64,000 nucleotides of DNA, taken from the NCBI GenBank assembly GCA_964394585.1, contig CAYMYI010000006.1, forward strand, positions 1 to 64,000, given 5' to 3'. The notes beneath the pieces were generated by a model. That model was not told the DNA's origin. It ran no database searches and saw only the letters and a program-made list of their open reading frames with translations. Source of the DNA: CAYUJH01 sp964394585. GTDB taxonomy: Bacteria > Bacteroidota > Bacteroidia > Cytophagales > Flammeovirgaceae. The translations under genes were made by a program, and so were the position numbers. Below, piece by piece: positions 44,746 through 53,487 of this stretch (positions within the stretch are counted from its first letter, which is position 1; each line of letters starts with the position of its first letter).

Positions 44746-45703
44746 AACCGATAGTATGATTGATGTGGTAATCGTTGCGGTGAGGAGCATTCAGCGATAC
44801 GAGTTCGGCGATAAAGCCTGCTAAAAAAAGCTGTGTGCCTAAAATCAAGGCTACTAAGGCTAGGAAAAAAAGAGGTTGGTCTACAATATCGCGCCAGGGC
44901 AATCCTTTCCAAATTTTGTATTGTTTTTCTACCAATAACCACACCGTTATGAGAAACCCCACCATGAACGATAACGTGCCTAGTGCACCAAAAAAGTGCA
45001 TGGGTTTTTTGCGAAAACGTGTTACAAACGAGATAGTGAGCAAATCTAAAAAGCCATTCACGAAACGCTCAAGCCCAAATTTGGTAGTTCCGTATTTGCG
45101 GGCGCGGTGTTCTACTACTTCTTCGCCAATTTTTCGAAAGCCTTGCCATTTGGCAATTACCGGGATGTACCGATGCATCTCTCCATACACTTCGATGGTT
45201 TTCACTACCTCGTAGCGATAGGCTTTTAAACCGCAGTTAAAATCGTGTAGTTGAATACCTGACATACGGCGGGTAACCGCATTGAATAGCTTAGTGGGCA
45301 ACGTTTTAGAGAGCGGATCGTGCCGTTTTTTCTTCCAACCGGAAATTAAATCGAACTTTTCGTGGGCAATTAAACGGTACAGCTCCGGAATTTCGTCGGG
45401 GCTATCTTGCAGGTCGGCATCCATCGTAATTACTACATTGCCATTGGCTGCTTGAAACCCCGTTTGCAATGCGGCTGATTTGCCATAATTACGCAAAAAG
45501 CTGATGCCTTTTATGCATTCATTTTTTTGATGAATCTCCTGAATGACCTCCCACGAGCGATCGGTACTACCATCGTTCACCATGAGCACTTCATAGGTGA
45601 ATTTGTGTTCGTTCATCACTTTTTCAATCCAAGTAGCAAGTTCTGGAAGCGATTCTTCTTCGTTATATAGCGGGACTACAACCGAGATGTCAGGTTTTTC
45701 CAT
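44729..45703 (-). CDS. GT2 glycosyltransferase, polyprenyl-phosphate (GtrB/ArnC-like), 324 aa
   Basis: A GT-A domain (1-220) with VVVPLYNEEESL, YEVLMVNDGSTD, MDADLQDSPDEIPELY (DxD-like) and the region RNYGKSAALQTGF, then two C-terminal TM helices (about 232-258 and 268-295). This is the layout of bactoprenyl-phosphate glucosyltransferases such as GtrB or ArnC. The product may feed GT-C enzymes, of which one (6631-8004) is in the window. The DUF4199 gene lies upstream with a terminator-like hairpin between them. Confidence 0.9.
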   Translation of the reverse strand: MEKPDISVVVPLYNEEESLPELATWIEKVMNEHKFTYEVLMVNDGSTDRSWEVIQEIHQKNECIKGISFLRNYGKSAALQTGFQAANGNVVITMDADLQDSPDEIPELYRLIAHEKFDLISGWKKKRHDPLSKTLPTKLFNAVTRRMSGIQLHDFNCGLKAYRYEVVKTIEVYGEMHRYIPVIAKWQGFRKIGEEVVEHRARKYGTTKFGLERFVNGFLDLLTISFVTRFRKKPMHFFGALGTLSFMVGFLITVWLLVEKQYKIWKGLPWRDIVDQPLFFLALVALILGTQLFLAGFIAELVSLNAPHRNDYHINHTIGFEKDA

Positions 45704-45745
45704 AGCAGATAGGGCATTATTTGCATTGCCAATAGCGAAATTAGC

Positions 45746-45783
45746 AGAAAACCCATCAATTTTTGCAACGTGATGGGTTTTCT
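45746..45783 (-). terminator. Hairpin between DUF4199 and GT2 genes
   Basis: A 12-13-bp stem (GAAAACCCATCA-type arms at 45747-45758 and 45771-45782) with a 12-nt loop. The downstream T run on the minus strand is short, so read-through into the GT2 gene is likely. Confidence 0.55.
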
Positions 45784-45805
45784 GAAAGGAGAATTGAAAG
45801 ATTTA

Positions 45806-46357
45806 TCAATAGTCGGGGGCATTCTTTTTCATGATGGCTGCCATAATGAGCGATACCACAAAACCGATTACCAAGCTTCCTCCTGCGCCAAATAGAAACT
45901 GCCGTAAAGGCTGTTGGTTGGCTTCTACTTGTGTCCGTTGCTCTTCTTCAAAATTTTCTGGCACTTCTGCACCAGCATTTTCCATGAAACTTATGGTCTG
46001 TTGTATTGTGATGTCGGCGACTTGCTGTTGAGCTTCTGTATCGATTAACTGAAAATATGCGATAGAGAGCACACTCGCTAAAATACCTGAAACGAGTACT
46101 AGCAAAGTACCCAACCCGAGCCCTTGCCCATACGACATCAGCCCAGCGTTCGATGCTTTAAATTCGCGATACCCTATGATTATGAAAACAATCATGATGA
46201 CTATTGAGATGACGAACGTCAAAATCCCAAAAAGCATAATGGGAATAGCGCCTGAAATGATGCCATAGGTAGAAGCAAGGCTGACAATGAACGATACAAT
46301 TGCCATGATGATGCCGTATTTCAGCGCAATAGGGAAAATAGAAGGTTTCTGTTCCAT
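45806..46357 (-). CDS. DUF4199 membrane protein, 183 aa
   Basis: Four TM helices (about 8-28, 33-60, 78-98, 148-170), with the loop YREFKASNAGLMSYGQGLGLG between the second and third. This is the DUF4199 pattern. In many Bacteroidota this gene lies next to a GT2 polyprenyl-phosphate glycosyltransferase, as here; a role in envelope glycan assembly is inference. Confidence 0.85.
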   Translation of the reverse strand: MEQKPSIFPIALKYGIIMAIVSFIVSLASTYGIISGAIPIMLFGILTFVISIVIMIVFIIIGYREFKASNAGLMSYGQGLGLGTLLVLVSGILASVLSIAYFQLIDTEAQQQVADITIQQTISFMENAGAEVPENFEEEQRTQVEANQQPLRQFLFGAGGSLVIGFVVSLIMAAIMKKNAPDY

Positions 46358-46495
46358 AAGCGTAAAAGGTTTGTTTGAGATGATTTTTAACTCCCGAAGG
46401 TAGATGAACCAAATAGGCTATCCAATTATTGAAGCCCTCCGTTTAGAATCTTTTGAGAAGTTAGTAGTGTAGCTGATTAAAAAATTACAATCTGC

Positions 46496-47509
46496 CTACT
46501 CAGAATTTGATTCGGAGTCGGGCGTGTTTTCATCCCCTTCGTATTCGGTAACTACTGGCTTGGCATCGTACCCTTTTTCGGTCAGGTATCGGCTGAATGC
46601 ATCGGTATAGCCGTGTGTAACCCAAATATGCTCGGCTTCGGTGGCAGCAATGGCTTTCTGGAGGCCGTTCCAATCGGCATGGTCTGAAATGACAAAGCCT
46701 TGGTCTACGGCACGGCGGCGTTTTTGTCCGCGAATGTTCATCCATCCGGAGGCAAAGCCTGTTACATAGGGTTGGAATTTTCGTAGCCATGATGAACCTA
46801 ACGCTGAAGGAGGGGCAATTACCAAAGCGCCGGTATATTGCCCGCGCTTCGATTTTCGGTCGGGTTTCAGCAATGGGAAAGGGCACTGCCAATGGGTTTG
46901 CATCGCATCGCTTACATTTCTTACCGCCCCATGCGCATACACCTCGCCCAGGGAAGGGTCTAACCCCGATAGCAGCCGTTGGGCTTTCCCCAGGGCATAT
47001 GCCAACAACACACTGGTTTTGCCTTCTTCTCGGTTTTTGTACCACCATTGGTTAATTTGTGTAAAGATTTCTGCCTGAGGCTTCCAATGGTAGATGGGCA
47101 TTCCGAAAGTAGATTCGGTAACAAAATGATGGCAGTTTACAGGGGCAAACGGAGTGCAAATTCCATCGTTCTCGAGCTTATAATCGCCGGAAACTACCCA
47201 GACTTCCCCCCGGTGCGCTACTCGTATTTGTGCAGAGCCTAGGATATGCCCCGCCGGATGTAACGATACCTCCACGCCGTTCATAAAAAGGGGTTCTCCA
47301 TAAGCTACCGTACGGAGTTTAATGGAGTGCCCTAAGCGAAGGCGTAAAATTTCTTCACTTTGATGATGTGCCAGATAGTGTGCATTCCCCGGGCGCGCGT
47401 GGTCAGCATGTGCATGGGTAATGATTGCCTGCCCCACAGGGCGCCATGGGTCGATGTAGAAGTTACCTTGCTCGCAGTAAATGCCCCTATCGGTAAATGA
47501 AAGTAACAT
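46496..47509 (-). CDS. Ligase-associated DNA exonuclease (MBL fold), 337 aa
   Basis: MBL-fold nuclease of the type often coded beside an ATP-dependent DNA ligase. ITHAHADHARPGN holds the metal-binding HxHxDH; VVSGDYKL and FVISDHADWNGL give further ligands and the beta-CASP-like part. YGEPLFMNGVEVSLHPAGHILGSAQ matches mRNA 3'-end processing factor-like enzymes. Here no ATP-dependent ligase or Lhr-type helicase gene is adjacent; the partner is the methyltransferase gene upstream (15 nt gap). Confidence 0.9.
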   Translation of the reverse strand: MLLSFTDRGIYCEQGNFYIDPWRPVGQAIITHAHADHARPGNAHYLAHHQSEEILRLRLGHSIKLRTVAYGEPLFMNGVEVSLHPAGHILGSAQIRVAHRGEVWVVSGDYKLENDGICTPFAPVNCHHFVTESTFGMPIYHWKPQAEIFTQINQWWYKNREEGKTSVLLAYALGKAQRLLSGLDPSLGEVYAHGAVRNVSDAMQTHWQCPFPLLKPDRKSKRGQYTGALVIAPPSALGSSWLRKFQPYVTGFASGWMNIRGQKRRRAVDQGFVISDHADWNGLQKAIAATEAEHIWVTHGYTDAFSRYLTEKGYDAKPVVTEYEGDENTPDSESNSE

Positions 47510-47524
47510 ATTGCTAAGTATGTG

Positions 47525-48142
47525 TTATAGTTTTGTGCCAACAAACCGCACTACGGCACTTTCTCCTCGATGATATGCGCCTTCTTCGAGGTGGACGGTG
47601 GTTTCTTCGAGCAGCTCAATAGTTACGTTTGGGAACAACACAGGGATTTCTTCTTTGGAGAATAACATTGATTCGTTTTTAGGCCCGCCTGCCTGAGGGT
47701 TTTTGGCATTAAATGCTAGGTGCTGTTTGCCGAATGCTTCAAAAATGATCGTTCCTTTGGGTTTGAGAGCTGCTAATAATTTATGGTGTAGGGGTTGCTT
47801 CATATCGGGTGGGAAGTGCGCAAAGATGAGTACCAATACATCGAACTGTACCGGAGGGAGATCGATTTCTGCCAAGTTGCCCACAAGGTATTCGGCAAAA
47901 TCAACACCTTGAGATGCCGCTAGCTTCAGTGCTTTTTCTTTTGCAGCTTGGCTTAAATCGATAGCAGTAACCGTTAAGCCATTCTGAGCAGCAAATACGG
48001 CATTTCTACCTTCTCCTTCTGCCGGAAATAAGGCTGTGCCCTGTAGGTTTCGAGCTTTGAGTTGTTGGGCAAAAAAAACGTTGGGGGCTATACCGTACGC
48101 ATAGTCGGCTTCAGCGTAACGGGTATTCCAAAAATCTTTCAT
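47525..48142 (-). CDS. Class I SAM-dependent methyltransferase, 205 aa
   Basis: The N-terminal WNTRYAEADYAYGIAPNVF is typical of the small TehB/TPMT-like group. Motif I (ALFPAEGEGRNAVFAAQNG) and the following TAIDLSQAAKEKA bind SAM. The rest is a Rossmann core (VQFDVLVLIFAHFPPD, GTIIFEAFGKQ). The substrate is unknown. It is separated from the exonuclease gene by 15 nt. Confidence 0.85.
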   Translation of the reverse strand: MKDFWNTRYAEADYAYGIAPNVFFAQQLKARNLQGTALFPAEGEGRNAVFAAQNGLTVTAIDLSQAAKEKALKLAASQGVDFAEYLVGNLAEIDLPPVQFDVLVLIFAHFPPDMKQPLHHKLLAALKPKGTIIFEAFGKQHLAFNAKNPQAGGPKNESMLFSKEEIPVLFPNVTIELLEETTVHLEEGAYHRGESAVVRFVGTKL

Positions 48143-48210
48143 CGTCTAAGTTTACAATAAGTTGTGTATGATAGTTCAACCATTGCTACGGGAAAGTGTC
48201 TTTTATTCAT

Positions 48211-48243
48211 AAAAAAAACCTATACAGGTAGGTGTAGGTTTTT
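48211..48243 (-). terminator. Terminator of the GNAT gene
   Basis: A 9-bp stem with one G-T pair (48217-48225 with 48232-48240) extended by A/T pairs, a six-base loop and a T run on the minus strand. Confidence 0.75.
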
Positions 48244-48267
48244 CCGTACAAAAAAGAAAAATATGTA

Positions 48268-48783
48268 CTAAGCCATAGCAGGCTCCAGCATTTCCTCAGT
48301 GATGGTTTCGAGTTGCGAACGATTCAGCTCACAATTAATCCACTCAGCATCTAAATCGGCATCCATTTTTTCGTAGAAACCAATTGCACGCTCGTTATCT
48401 TCAGCCACTTGCCATTTCATTTTTTTAGCATCGTTGCTAACGGCTTCTTCGGCAAGCGCTTGCATAAACATAGTGCCGATGTTGCGGCCTCGGTGTGTCT
48501 TGGTGATGATTAAATCTTCCAAGTACAAACTTTTTCCTTTCCACGTAGAATACGTGAAGTAATAGATGGCAGTCCCAACAATTTTTCCTTGTTCTTCAGC
48601 TACAAAGAAGTGAAAGTGCGGGTTGGAACCTGCGCAGTCTTTCAACATTTGTTGCGGACTGTTGTCAATGTAATCAGGATCGTGTTTGTGATAAATCGCT
48701 AGTTCTTCCACAAGTGAATACACTGCAGCGATGTCGTTTTGCGTACCTTTACGGATGTTGATGTCTTCTTTTGAAGATAGCAT
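48268..48783 (-). CDS. GNAT-family N-acetyltransferase, 171 aa
   Basis: Acetyl-CoA-dependent transferase. Features seen: the N-terminal strand-helix NIRKGTQNDIAAVYSLV, the core strands VGTAIYYFTYSTWKG and SLYLEDLIITKTHRGRNIG (the RGRNIG pyrophosphate-binding loop), and the exit region NERAIGFYEKM. The layout matches diamine/spermidine-type acetyltransferases such as SSAT. The substrate is not certain. Confidence 0.88.
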   Translation of the reverse strand: MLSSKEDINIRKGTQNDIAAVYSLVEELAIYHKHDPDYIDNSPQQMLKDCAGSNPHFHFFVAEEQGKIVGTAIYYFTYSTWKGKSLYLEDLIITKTHRGRNIGTMFMQALAEEAVSNDAKKMKWQVAEDNERAIGFYEKMDADLDAEWINCELNRSQLETITEEMLEPAMA

Positions 48784-48987
48784 AACATGTGTTCGGCGAG
48801 CTAGATTGGGGCTACTATTTTTCTAACTGTACCGACATTTTTTGTTTTTTGTGAAACTTTACCCCAAAAAATAATACGTATATTAAAGTAAGGTTGTGTA
48901 GAACAACCCTGTTACAAAGGTACAACTATTTTAAAAACCACTTTTTAAAACGCTTTAAGCCTAGGTTATGCTATGTTGAAAATACCA

Positions 48988-49896
48988 TTAGAAGGGTAGT
49001 GGTTCGCCGCGTTTTTCTACGGCTTGAGCATGTAAGTGTTGGAGTTGGGCGGTAATTGCACCGCGAACTCCTGCGCCAATCTGCCTACCATCCACCTTAA
49101 CGACAGGCGCTAACGCCCCTTCAGTGCCTGTTACAAACATTTCATCGGCAGTATACATTTCGGTAACGCTTAGGTTTTTTTCGCGGGAAGGAATGCCCGC
49201 TTCTTGGGCGAGTTGCAGTAGCAAGTTTCGTGTGATGCCTGGAAGGCAACTATCGGCAAAGGGGGTGTATAGAGTTTCTTTTTTCACTAAAAAAATATTG
49301 GTGGCATTGGTTTCGGAAAGATAGCCGTGCATATCGAGCATAACGGCACCATCAGCACCGGCGTGGTTTGCCTCTATTTTCGCCAAGATGTTGTTGAGCA
49401 AGTTGTTGTGATGAATCTTAGAATCAAGGAATTGAGGATTGTTGCGCCGAACAGAAGAGGTAATGAGGGTGATGCCTCGGTCGGCTTCGTAAATGAGGGG
49501 TTTCCACTCTGCTAGTACAATGAGGGTACAGCCGTATTGATTCCATTTGGGGTTCATGCCGGAGGTAACTTTTTCCCCACGTGTGAGGGTGAGCCTGATA
49601 TGAACCCCATCGCGCATTTGGTTGGCTTCTAGGGTTTCCATAATGGCATTGCGGATGGCATGGTTCGAAGGAATGTTGGCAAAGGCAAGCACATGAGCAG
49701 AGTTTTGCATGCGTTCGAGGTGTTCTTCTAACATGAAAATTTTCCCATTGTAAACGCGTAAGCCTTCCCAAACGGCATCGCCGCCTTGCACTGAGCTATC
49801 AAATACTGAGATTTTTGCTTCGCTACGAGGATACAATGTGCCATCAATCCATATTTTGATGTCTTCGTTTTTAGGGTTTGGTAGCGGGGTTTTCAT
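48988..49896 (-). CDS. Class IV aminotransferase (branched-chain aminotransferase type), 302 aa
   Basis: PLP enzyme of fold type IV. The catalytic Lys lies in QFLDSKIHHNNLL; GYLSETNATNIFLV gives the Glu that contacts the pyridine nitrogen, and SCLPGITRNLLL and VTGTEGALAPV bind the phosphate. It resembles BCAT and D-amino-acid aminotransferases; which substrate is used cannot be decided here. ATG 49896 begins at MKTPLPNPKNEDIK; TTG 49926 is the first in-frame start but less likely. Confidence 0.87.
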   Translation of the reverse strand: MKTPLPNPKNEDIKIWIDGTLYPRSEAKISVFDSSVQGGDAVWEGLRVYNGKIFMLEEHLERMQNSAHVLAFANIPSNHAIRNAIMETLEANQMRDGVHIRLTLTRGEKVTSGMNPKWNQYGCTLIVLAEWKPLIYEADRGITLITSSVRRNNPQFLDSKIHHNNLLNNILAKIEANHAGADGAVMLDMHGYLSETNATNIFLVKKETLYTPFADSCLPGITRNLLLQLAQEAGIPSREKNLSVTEMYTADEMFVTGTEGALAPVVKVDGRQIGAGVRGAITAQLQHLHAQAVEKRGEPLPF

Positions 49897-50135
49897 AGGG
49901 TACAGCGATTTTTTTGAGGTGGGCAAAGTATAAAAATATTCGGATTCTGAGGAGAATAGCTTTGAGGTAATTTGTAAAGATTTGCCCGAAATAATCGTTC
50001 AGCTACATTTTTACAGGCGTAGGATGCCTAGCAAATTCAACAAATCATAACAACAGGCGAGAAACTTTAAGGGGTTCCTTTTGTTTCCATTGTGTGAAAT
50101 AATTGTACACACATCTTTCAAAACTTTATTTTTTC

Positions 50136-50825
50136 ATGAAAAACATCCTGGAAATTCAAAATCTGACTAAAGTATACCAATCGGGCGAACGCAAAGTAGA
50201 AGTGCTGCAAAATATTTCGTTTTCGTTAGAAGAAGGAGAGACCTTTTCGATTGTGGGCTCATCGGGAAGTGGGAAAACTACCTTGTTGGGCTTGTGTGCC
50301 GGACTCGATCGGGCTACCTCGGGCTCGGTAATCCTCAATGGCATCACCCTCGATACGCTAAGCGAAGACCAGCGGGCGGCAGTTCGTAACGAATATGTGG
50401 GCTTTATTTTCCAAAACTTTCAGTTATTGCCAACACTCACTGCCGTTGAAAATGTGATGGTGCCACTAGAACTGAAAAGGGAACGCCATGCAGGGAAAAT
50501 CGCTTCTGAGTTGTTAGAGCGAGTAGGATTAGGGCATCGCCTAACGCACTATCCTACACAACTTTCTGGTGGGGAACAACAGCGAGTATCGTTGGCAAGG
50601 GCATTTGCCAATAACCCTCGTATTTTGTTTGCCGATGAGCCTACCGGCAACCTCGACGAGGAAACCAGCCAAAAAGTAGAAGACTTATTATTTGAACTTA
50701 ACCGCGAACGCGGCACTACCTTAGTGCTTGTAACTCACGATTTAGACCTTGCCAAGAAAACCAATCGAATTTTGCGTTTGAAAGGAGGCCTAGTGATTGA
50801 GGATTCTGCAACGGCAACGGTATAA
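50136..50825 (+). CDS. LolD-like ABC transporter ATP-binding protein, 229 aa
   Basis: Walker A GSSGSGKTT, signature LSGGEQQR, Walker B ILFADEPTGN and the switch VTHDLD are present in the order and spacing of the LolD/MacB/YbbA subgroup. ATG 50136 starts at MKNILEIQNLTKVYQSG; TTG 50103 would add 11 unrelated residues. The FtsX-like permease follows after 36 nt, which forms a YbbA-YbbP-like pair. Confidence 0.92.
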   Translation: MKNILEIQNLTKVYQSGERKVEVLQNISFSLEEGETFSIVGSSGSGKTTLLGLCAGLDRATSGSVILNGITLDTLSEDQRAAVRNEYVGFIFQNFQLLPTLTAVENVMVPLELKRERHAGKIASELLERVGLGHRLTHYPTQLSGGEQQRVSLARAFANNPRILFADEPTGNLDEETSQKVEDLLFELNRERGTTLVLVTHDLDLAKKTNRILRLKGGLVIEDSATATV

Positions 50826-50861
50826 TGCTATGCCTTCTACTTACTTATAAAAGATTACACC

Positions 50862-53429
50862 ATGAATATACCCTCTCAAAATAAAAGCAGCCTTCGGTGG
50901 TTGTTGCTGATGGCTTGGCGCGATAGCCGCCGAAGCCGTAATAAGCTCTTGTTGTTCATCTCTTCCATTATTGCAGGAATTGCTGCGTTGGTAGCCATTA
51001 GCTCGTTTAGCGAAAACTTGCAGTCTGCCGTAGACGATCAGTCGAAAGAATTGCTAGGCGCCGATTATTCGATTGATAGCCGTAGCCAACAAGCTGAATT
51101 TGCACCCGATAGTACCGAAGGTATTTACACCGATGAAGTAAGCTTTGCTTCAATGGTGTATTTCCCTAAGGGCGGCGGCACTCGTTTGGTAAACGTAAAG
51201 GCGATTGGCGAAGGGTTCCCGTTTTACGGCTCCTTTGAAACGCAACCAGTGGGAGCTGGTGATTCGTTTCGGAAAGGAAGAAAAGCGCTAGTAGATAAAA
51301 CCTTGCTTTCGCAGTTTAATGCGCGACCTGGCGATTCGGTAAAAATTGGGGAAGTTACTTTCTTGATTGAGGGCAATTTAGATCAAGTTCCGGGACAAAA
51401 CCAAGTGTTTTCGAGCGTGGCACCTCCGGTGTATATCCCGATTCAGTATTTAGAAGAAACCGGCTTGTTGCAAAAGGGAAGCCGATACACATGGAGGCGT
51501 TATGTGAAACTGTTTGATTTACCTACTGACCCCATAGAACGAGCAGAAACCCTCGATCAACTTGAAGAAGATATCGAAAATGCCTATAAAGATTACCGTG
51601 TAGAAACCGTAGAAGATCGCAAACGGAATGTAGGTCGGATTTTTACGAATCTTACTACTTTTTTGAATTTGACCGGTTTTATGGCTTTGCTGTTGGGATG
51701 TGTAGGTGTGGCAAGTTCAGTGAATTTGTATACCAAAAGCAAGCTGAGTGCCGTAGCCGTATTACGTTGTTTAGGAGGTTCGGGCACACAAGCTTTTTCT
51801 ATCTTTTTGCTACAAATTGGTATTATGGGCTTGGTAGGGGCACTTATTGGTGCTGCCTTGGGCAATGCTTTGCAGTGGCTTTTACCCGAAGTATTCAGAA
51901 ATTTTTTACCAATCGATGTCCCCATTCGTTTTTCGTGGTCGGCTAACTTGATAGGAGTAACCACCGGACTATTCATTTCGGTGCTATTTGCACTTATTCC
52001 ATTAAGTAAAGTACGTAAGATTTCCCCTCTGCGGACTCTTCGCGCTTCTTTCGATGAAGACACGTCGGCACGTGATAATCTGCCTAACTTAATCTACTTA
52101 GGGATTATCGTCTTTGTGTTTGGGTTTACGGCTTTTCAAATGAACGATTGGATCGATGCTGCCATTTTTACAATTTCCGTCATTGTAGCATTTGGGCTAT
52201 TGGCAGCCGTAGCCTCCTTGCTTATTTGGCTGGTCAAAACGTTTTTCCCTACTTCTTGGAGCTACCTATGGCGGCAAGGGTTGGCAAATTTGTTCCGCCC
52301 GAACAATCAAACAACCACACTGATGGTTTCGGTGGGCTTAGGTACAGCGCTCATTAGCACACTGCTGCTTACCCAAAACATGTTGCTATCCGAAGTTGAA
52401 ATCTCTGGGCAAGATGAAGGCCGCTCCAATATGGTTTTGTTTGATATACAACCCAAGCAGAAGGCAGCGGTAATGGAAATGACGGAGTCGTTTGGTTTGC
52501 CGATTATTCAGCAAGTGCCAATTGTAACGATGCGGTTAGATAATATGAATGGCTTAACCCGCAGCCAAGTAGAAGAAGATAGTACCCAGCAAGGGCTACG
52601 TTGGGCATTTCGCCGCGAGTTTCGGGTTACCTATCGCGATAGTTTGATTGCCTCGGAAACTAGCCTACTTGGCGAATGGAAAGGGCGTGTAGAGCAACCT
52701 GGCGACCCGGTGTATATTTCTTTGGAAGAGCGCACAGCAGACCGAATGAATGCCAAACTAGGTGATACGTTAGTATTTAATGTACAAGGCATGTTGCTCG
52801 AAACCATCGTAGGGCATGTTCGCGAAGTAGATTGGGCACGGGTACAAACCAACTTCACCATTTTATTTCCTGCTGGTGTACTCGAAGAAGCCCCACAGTT
52901 TAATGTGATTATGACCCGTACGGAAAGTAAGCGGCAATCGGGAAAGTTCCAAAAGGCATTAGTACAAGCCCATCCTAATATTTCGGTAATTGATTTATCG
53001 CTCATTCTTTCTACTGTCGATGAGGTCTTGAGTCAAATTAGCTTTGTCATTCAGTTCATGTCGTTGTTTAGCATCATCACGGGTTTTGTGGTGCTAGTCG
53101 GTTCCGTTACCATTAGCAAGTACCAACGCATTCAAGAAAGCGTAATCTTGCGAACGCTGGGGGGGAATCGTAAACAAATCTTATGGATTAATACCATTGA
53201 ATATGCATTGCTAGGGAGTTTGGCAACATTTACTGGTTTGCTATTAGCCTTGGCAGGGAGTTGGGGATTGGCAGTCTTCAGTTTTGAAGTAGTGTTCTTG
53301 CCTCCCATACTGCCGCTCGTTGGGATTTGGCTGGGAGTTACCTTGGTAACGGTACTGATTGGGCTGTTCAATAGCCGCGAGGTATTACAACGCCCGCCGT
53401 TAGAAGTACTGCGCCTAGAAATTGCGTAG
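50862..53429 (+). CDS. FtsX-like permease (YbbP/LolC type), 855 aa
   Basis: One N-terminal TM helix (about 25-46), a periplasmic MacB-core-like domain (50-250), three TM helices (about 260-380), a second region with TM helices (about 405-470), a second periplasmic domain (about 480-700) and three C-terminal helices (about 720-840). The FtsX-like repeats (for example SKLSAVAVLRCLGGSGTQAF and IQESVILRTLGGNRKQI) are at the ends of both halves. Paired with the LolD-like ATPase. The partner complex moves lipids, lipoproteins or peptides; which one is unknown. Confidence 0.9.
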   Translation: MNIPSQNKSSLRWLLLMAWRDSRRSRNKLLLFISSIIAGIAALVAISSFSENLQSAVDDQSKELLGADYSIDSRSQQAEFAPDSTEGIYTDEVSFASMVYFPKGGGTRLVNVKAIGEGFPFYGSFETQPVGAGDSFRKGRKALVDKTLLSQFNARPGDSVKIGEVTFLIEGNLDQVPGQNQVFSSVAPPVYIPIQYLEETGLLQKGSRYTWRRYVKLFDLPTDPIERAETLDQLEEDIENAYKDYRVETVEDRKRNVGRIFTNLTTFLNLTGFMALLLGCVGVASSVNLYTKSKLSAVAVLRCLGGSGTQAFSIFLLQIGIMGLVGALIGAALGNALQWLLPEVFRNFLPIDVPIRFSWSANLIGVTTGLFISVLFALIPLSKVRKISPLRTLRASFDEDTSARDNLPNLIYLGIIVFVFGFTAFQMNDWIDAAIFTISVIVAFGLLAAVASLLIWLVKTFFPTSWSYLWRQGLANLFRPNNQTTTLMVSVGLGTALISTLLLTQNMLLSEVEISGQDEGRSNMVLFDIQPKQKAAVMEMTESFGLPIIQQVPIVTMRLDNMNGLTRSQVEEDSTQQGLRWAFRREFRVTYRDSLIASETSLLGEWKGRVEQPGDPVYISLEERTADRMNAKLGDTLVFNVQGMLLETIVGHVREVDWARVQTNFTILFPAGVLEEAPQFNVIMTRTESKRQSGKFQKALVQAHPNISVIDLSLILSTVDEVLSQISFVIQFMSLFSIITGFVVLVGSVTISKYQRIQESVILRTLGGNRKQILWINTIEYALLGSLATFTGLLLALAGSWGLAVFSFEVVFLPPILPLVGIWLGVTLVTVLIGLFNSREVLQRPPLEVLRLEIA

Positions 53430-53457
53430 TTTGCCAATGTTTCGAATTTGGAAAAGA

Positions 53458-53487
53458 GAAAGGCTGCTTAAGGGCAGCCTTTTTTTT
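53458..53487 (+). terminator. Terminator of the ABC permease operon
   Basis: An 8-bp stem (AAGGCTGC 53460-53467 with GCAGCCTT 53474-53481), TTAAGG loop and seven Ts. The last Ts overlap the stop codon of the convergent MBL gene. Confidence 0.88.
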
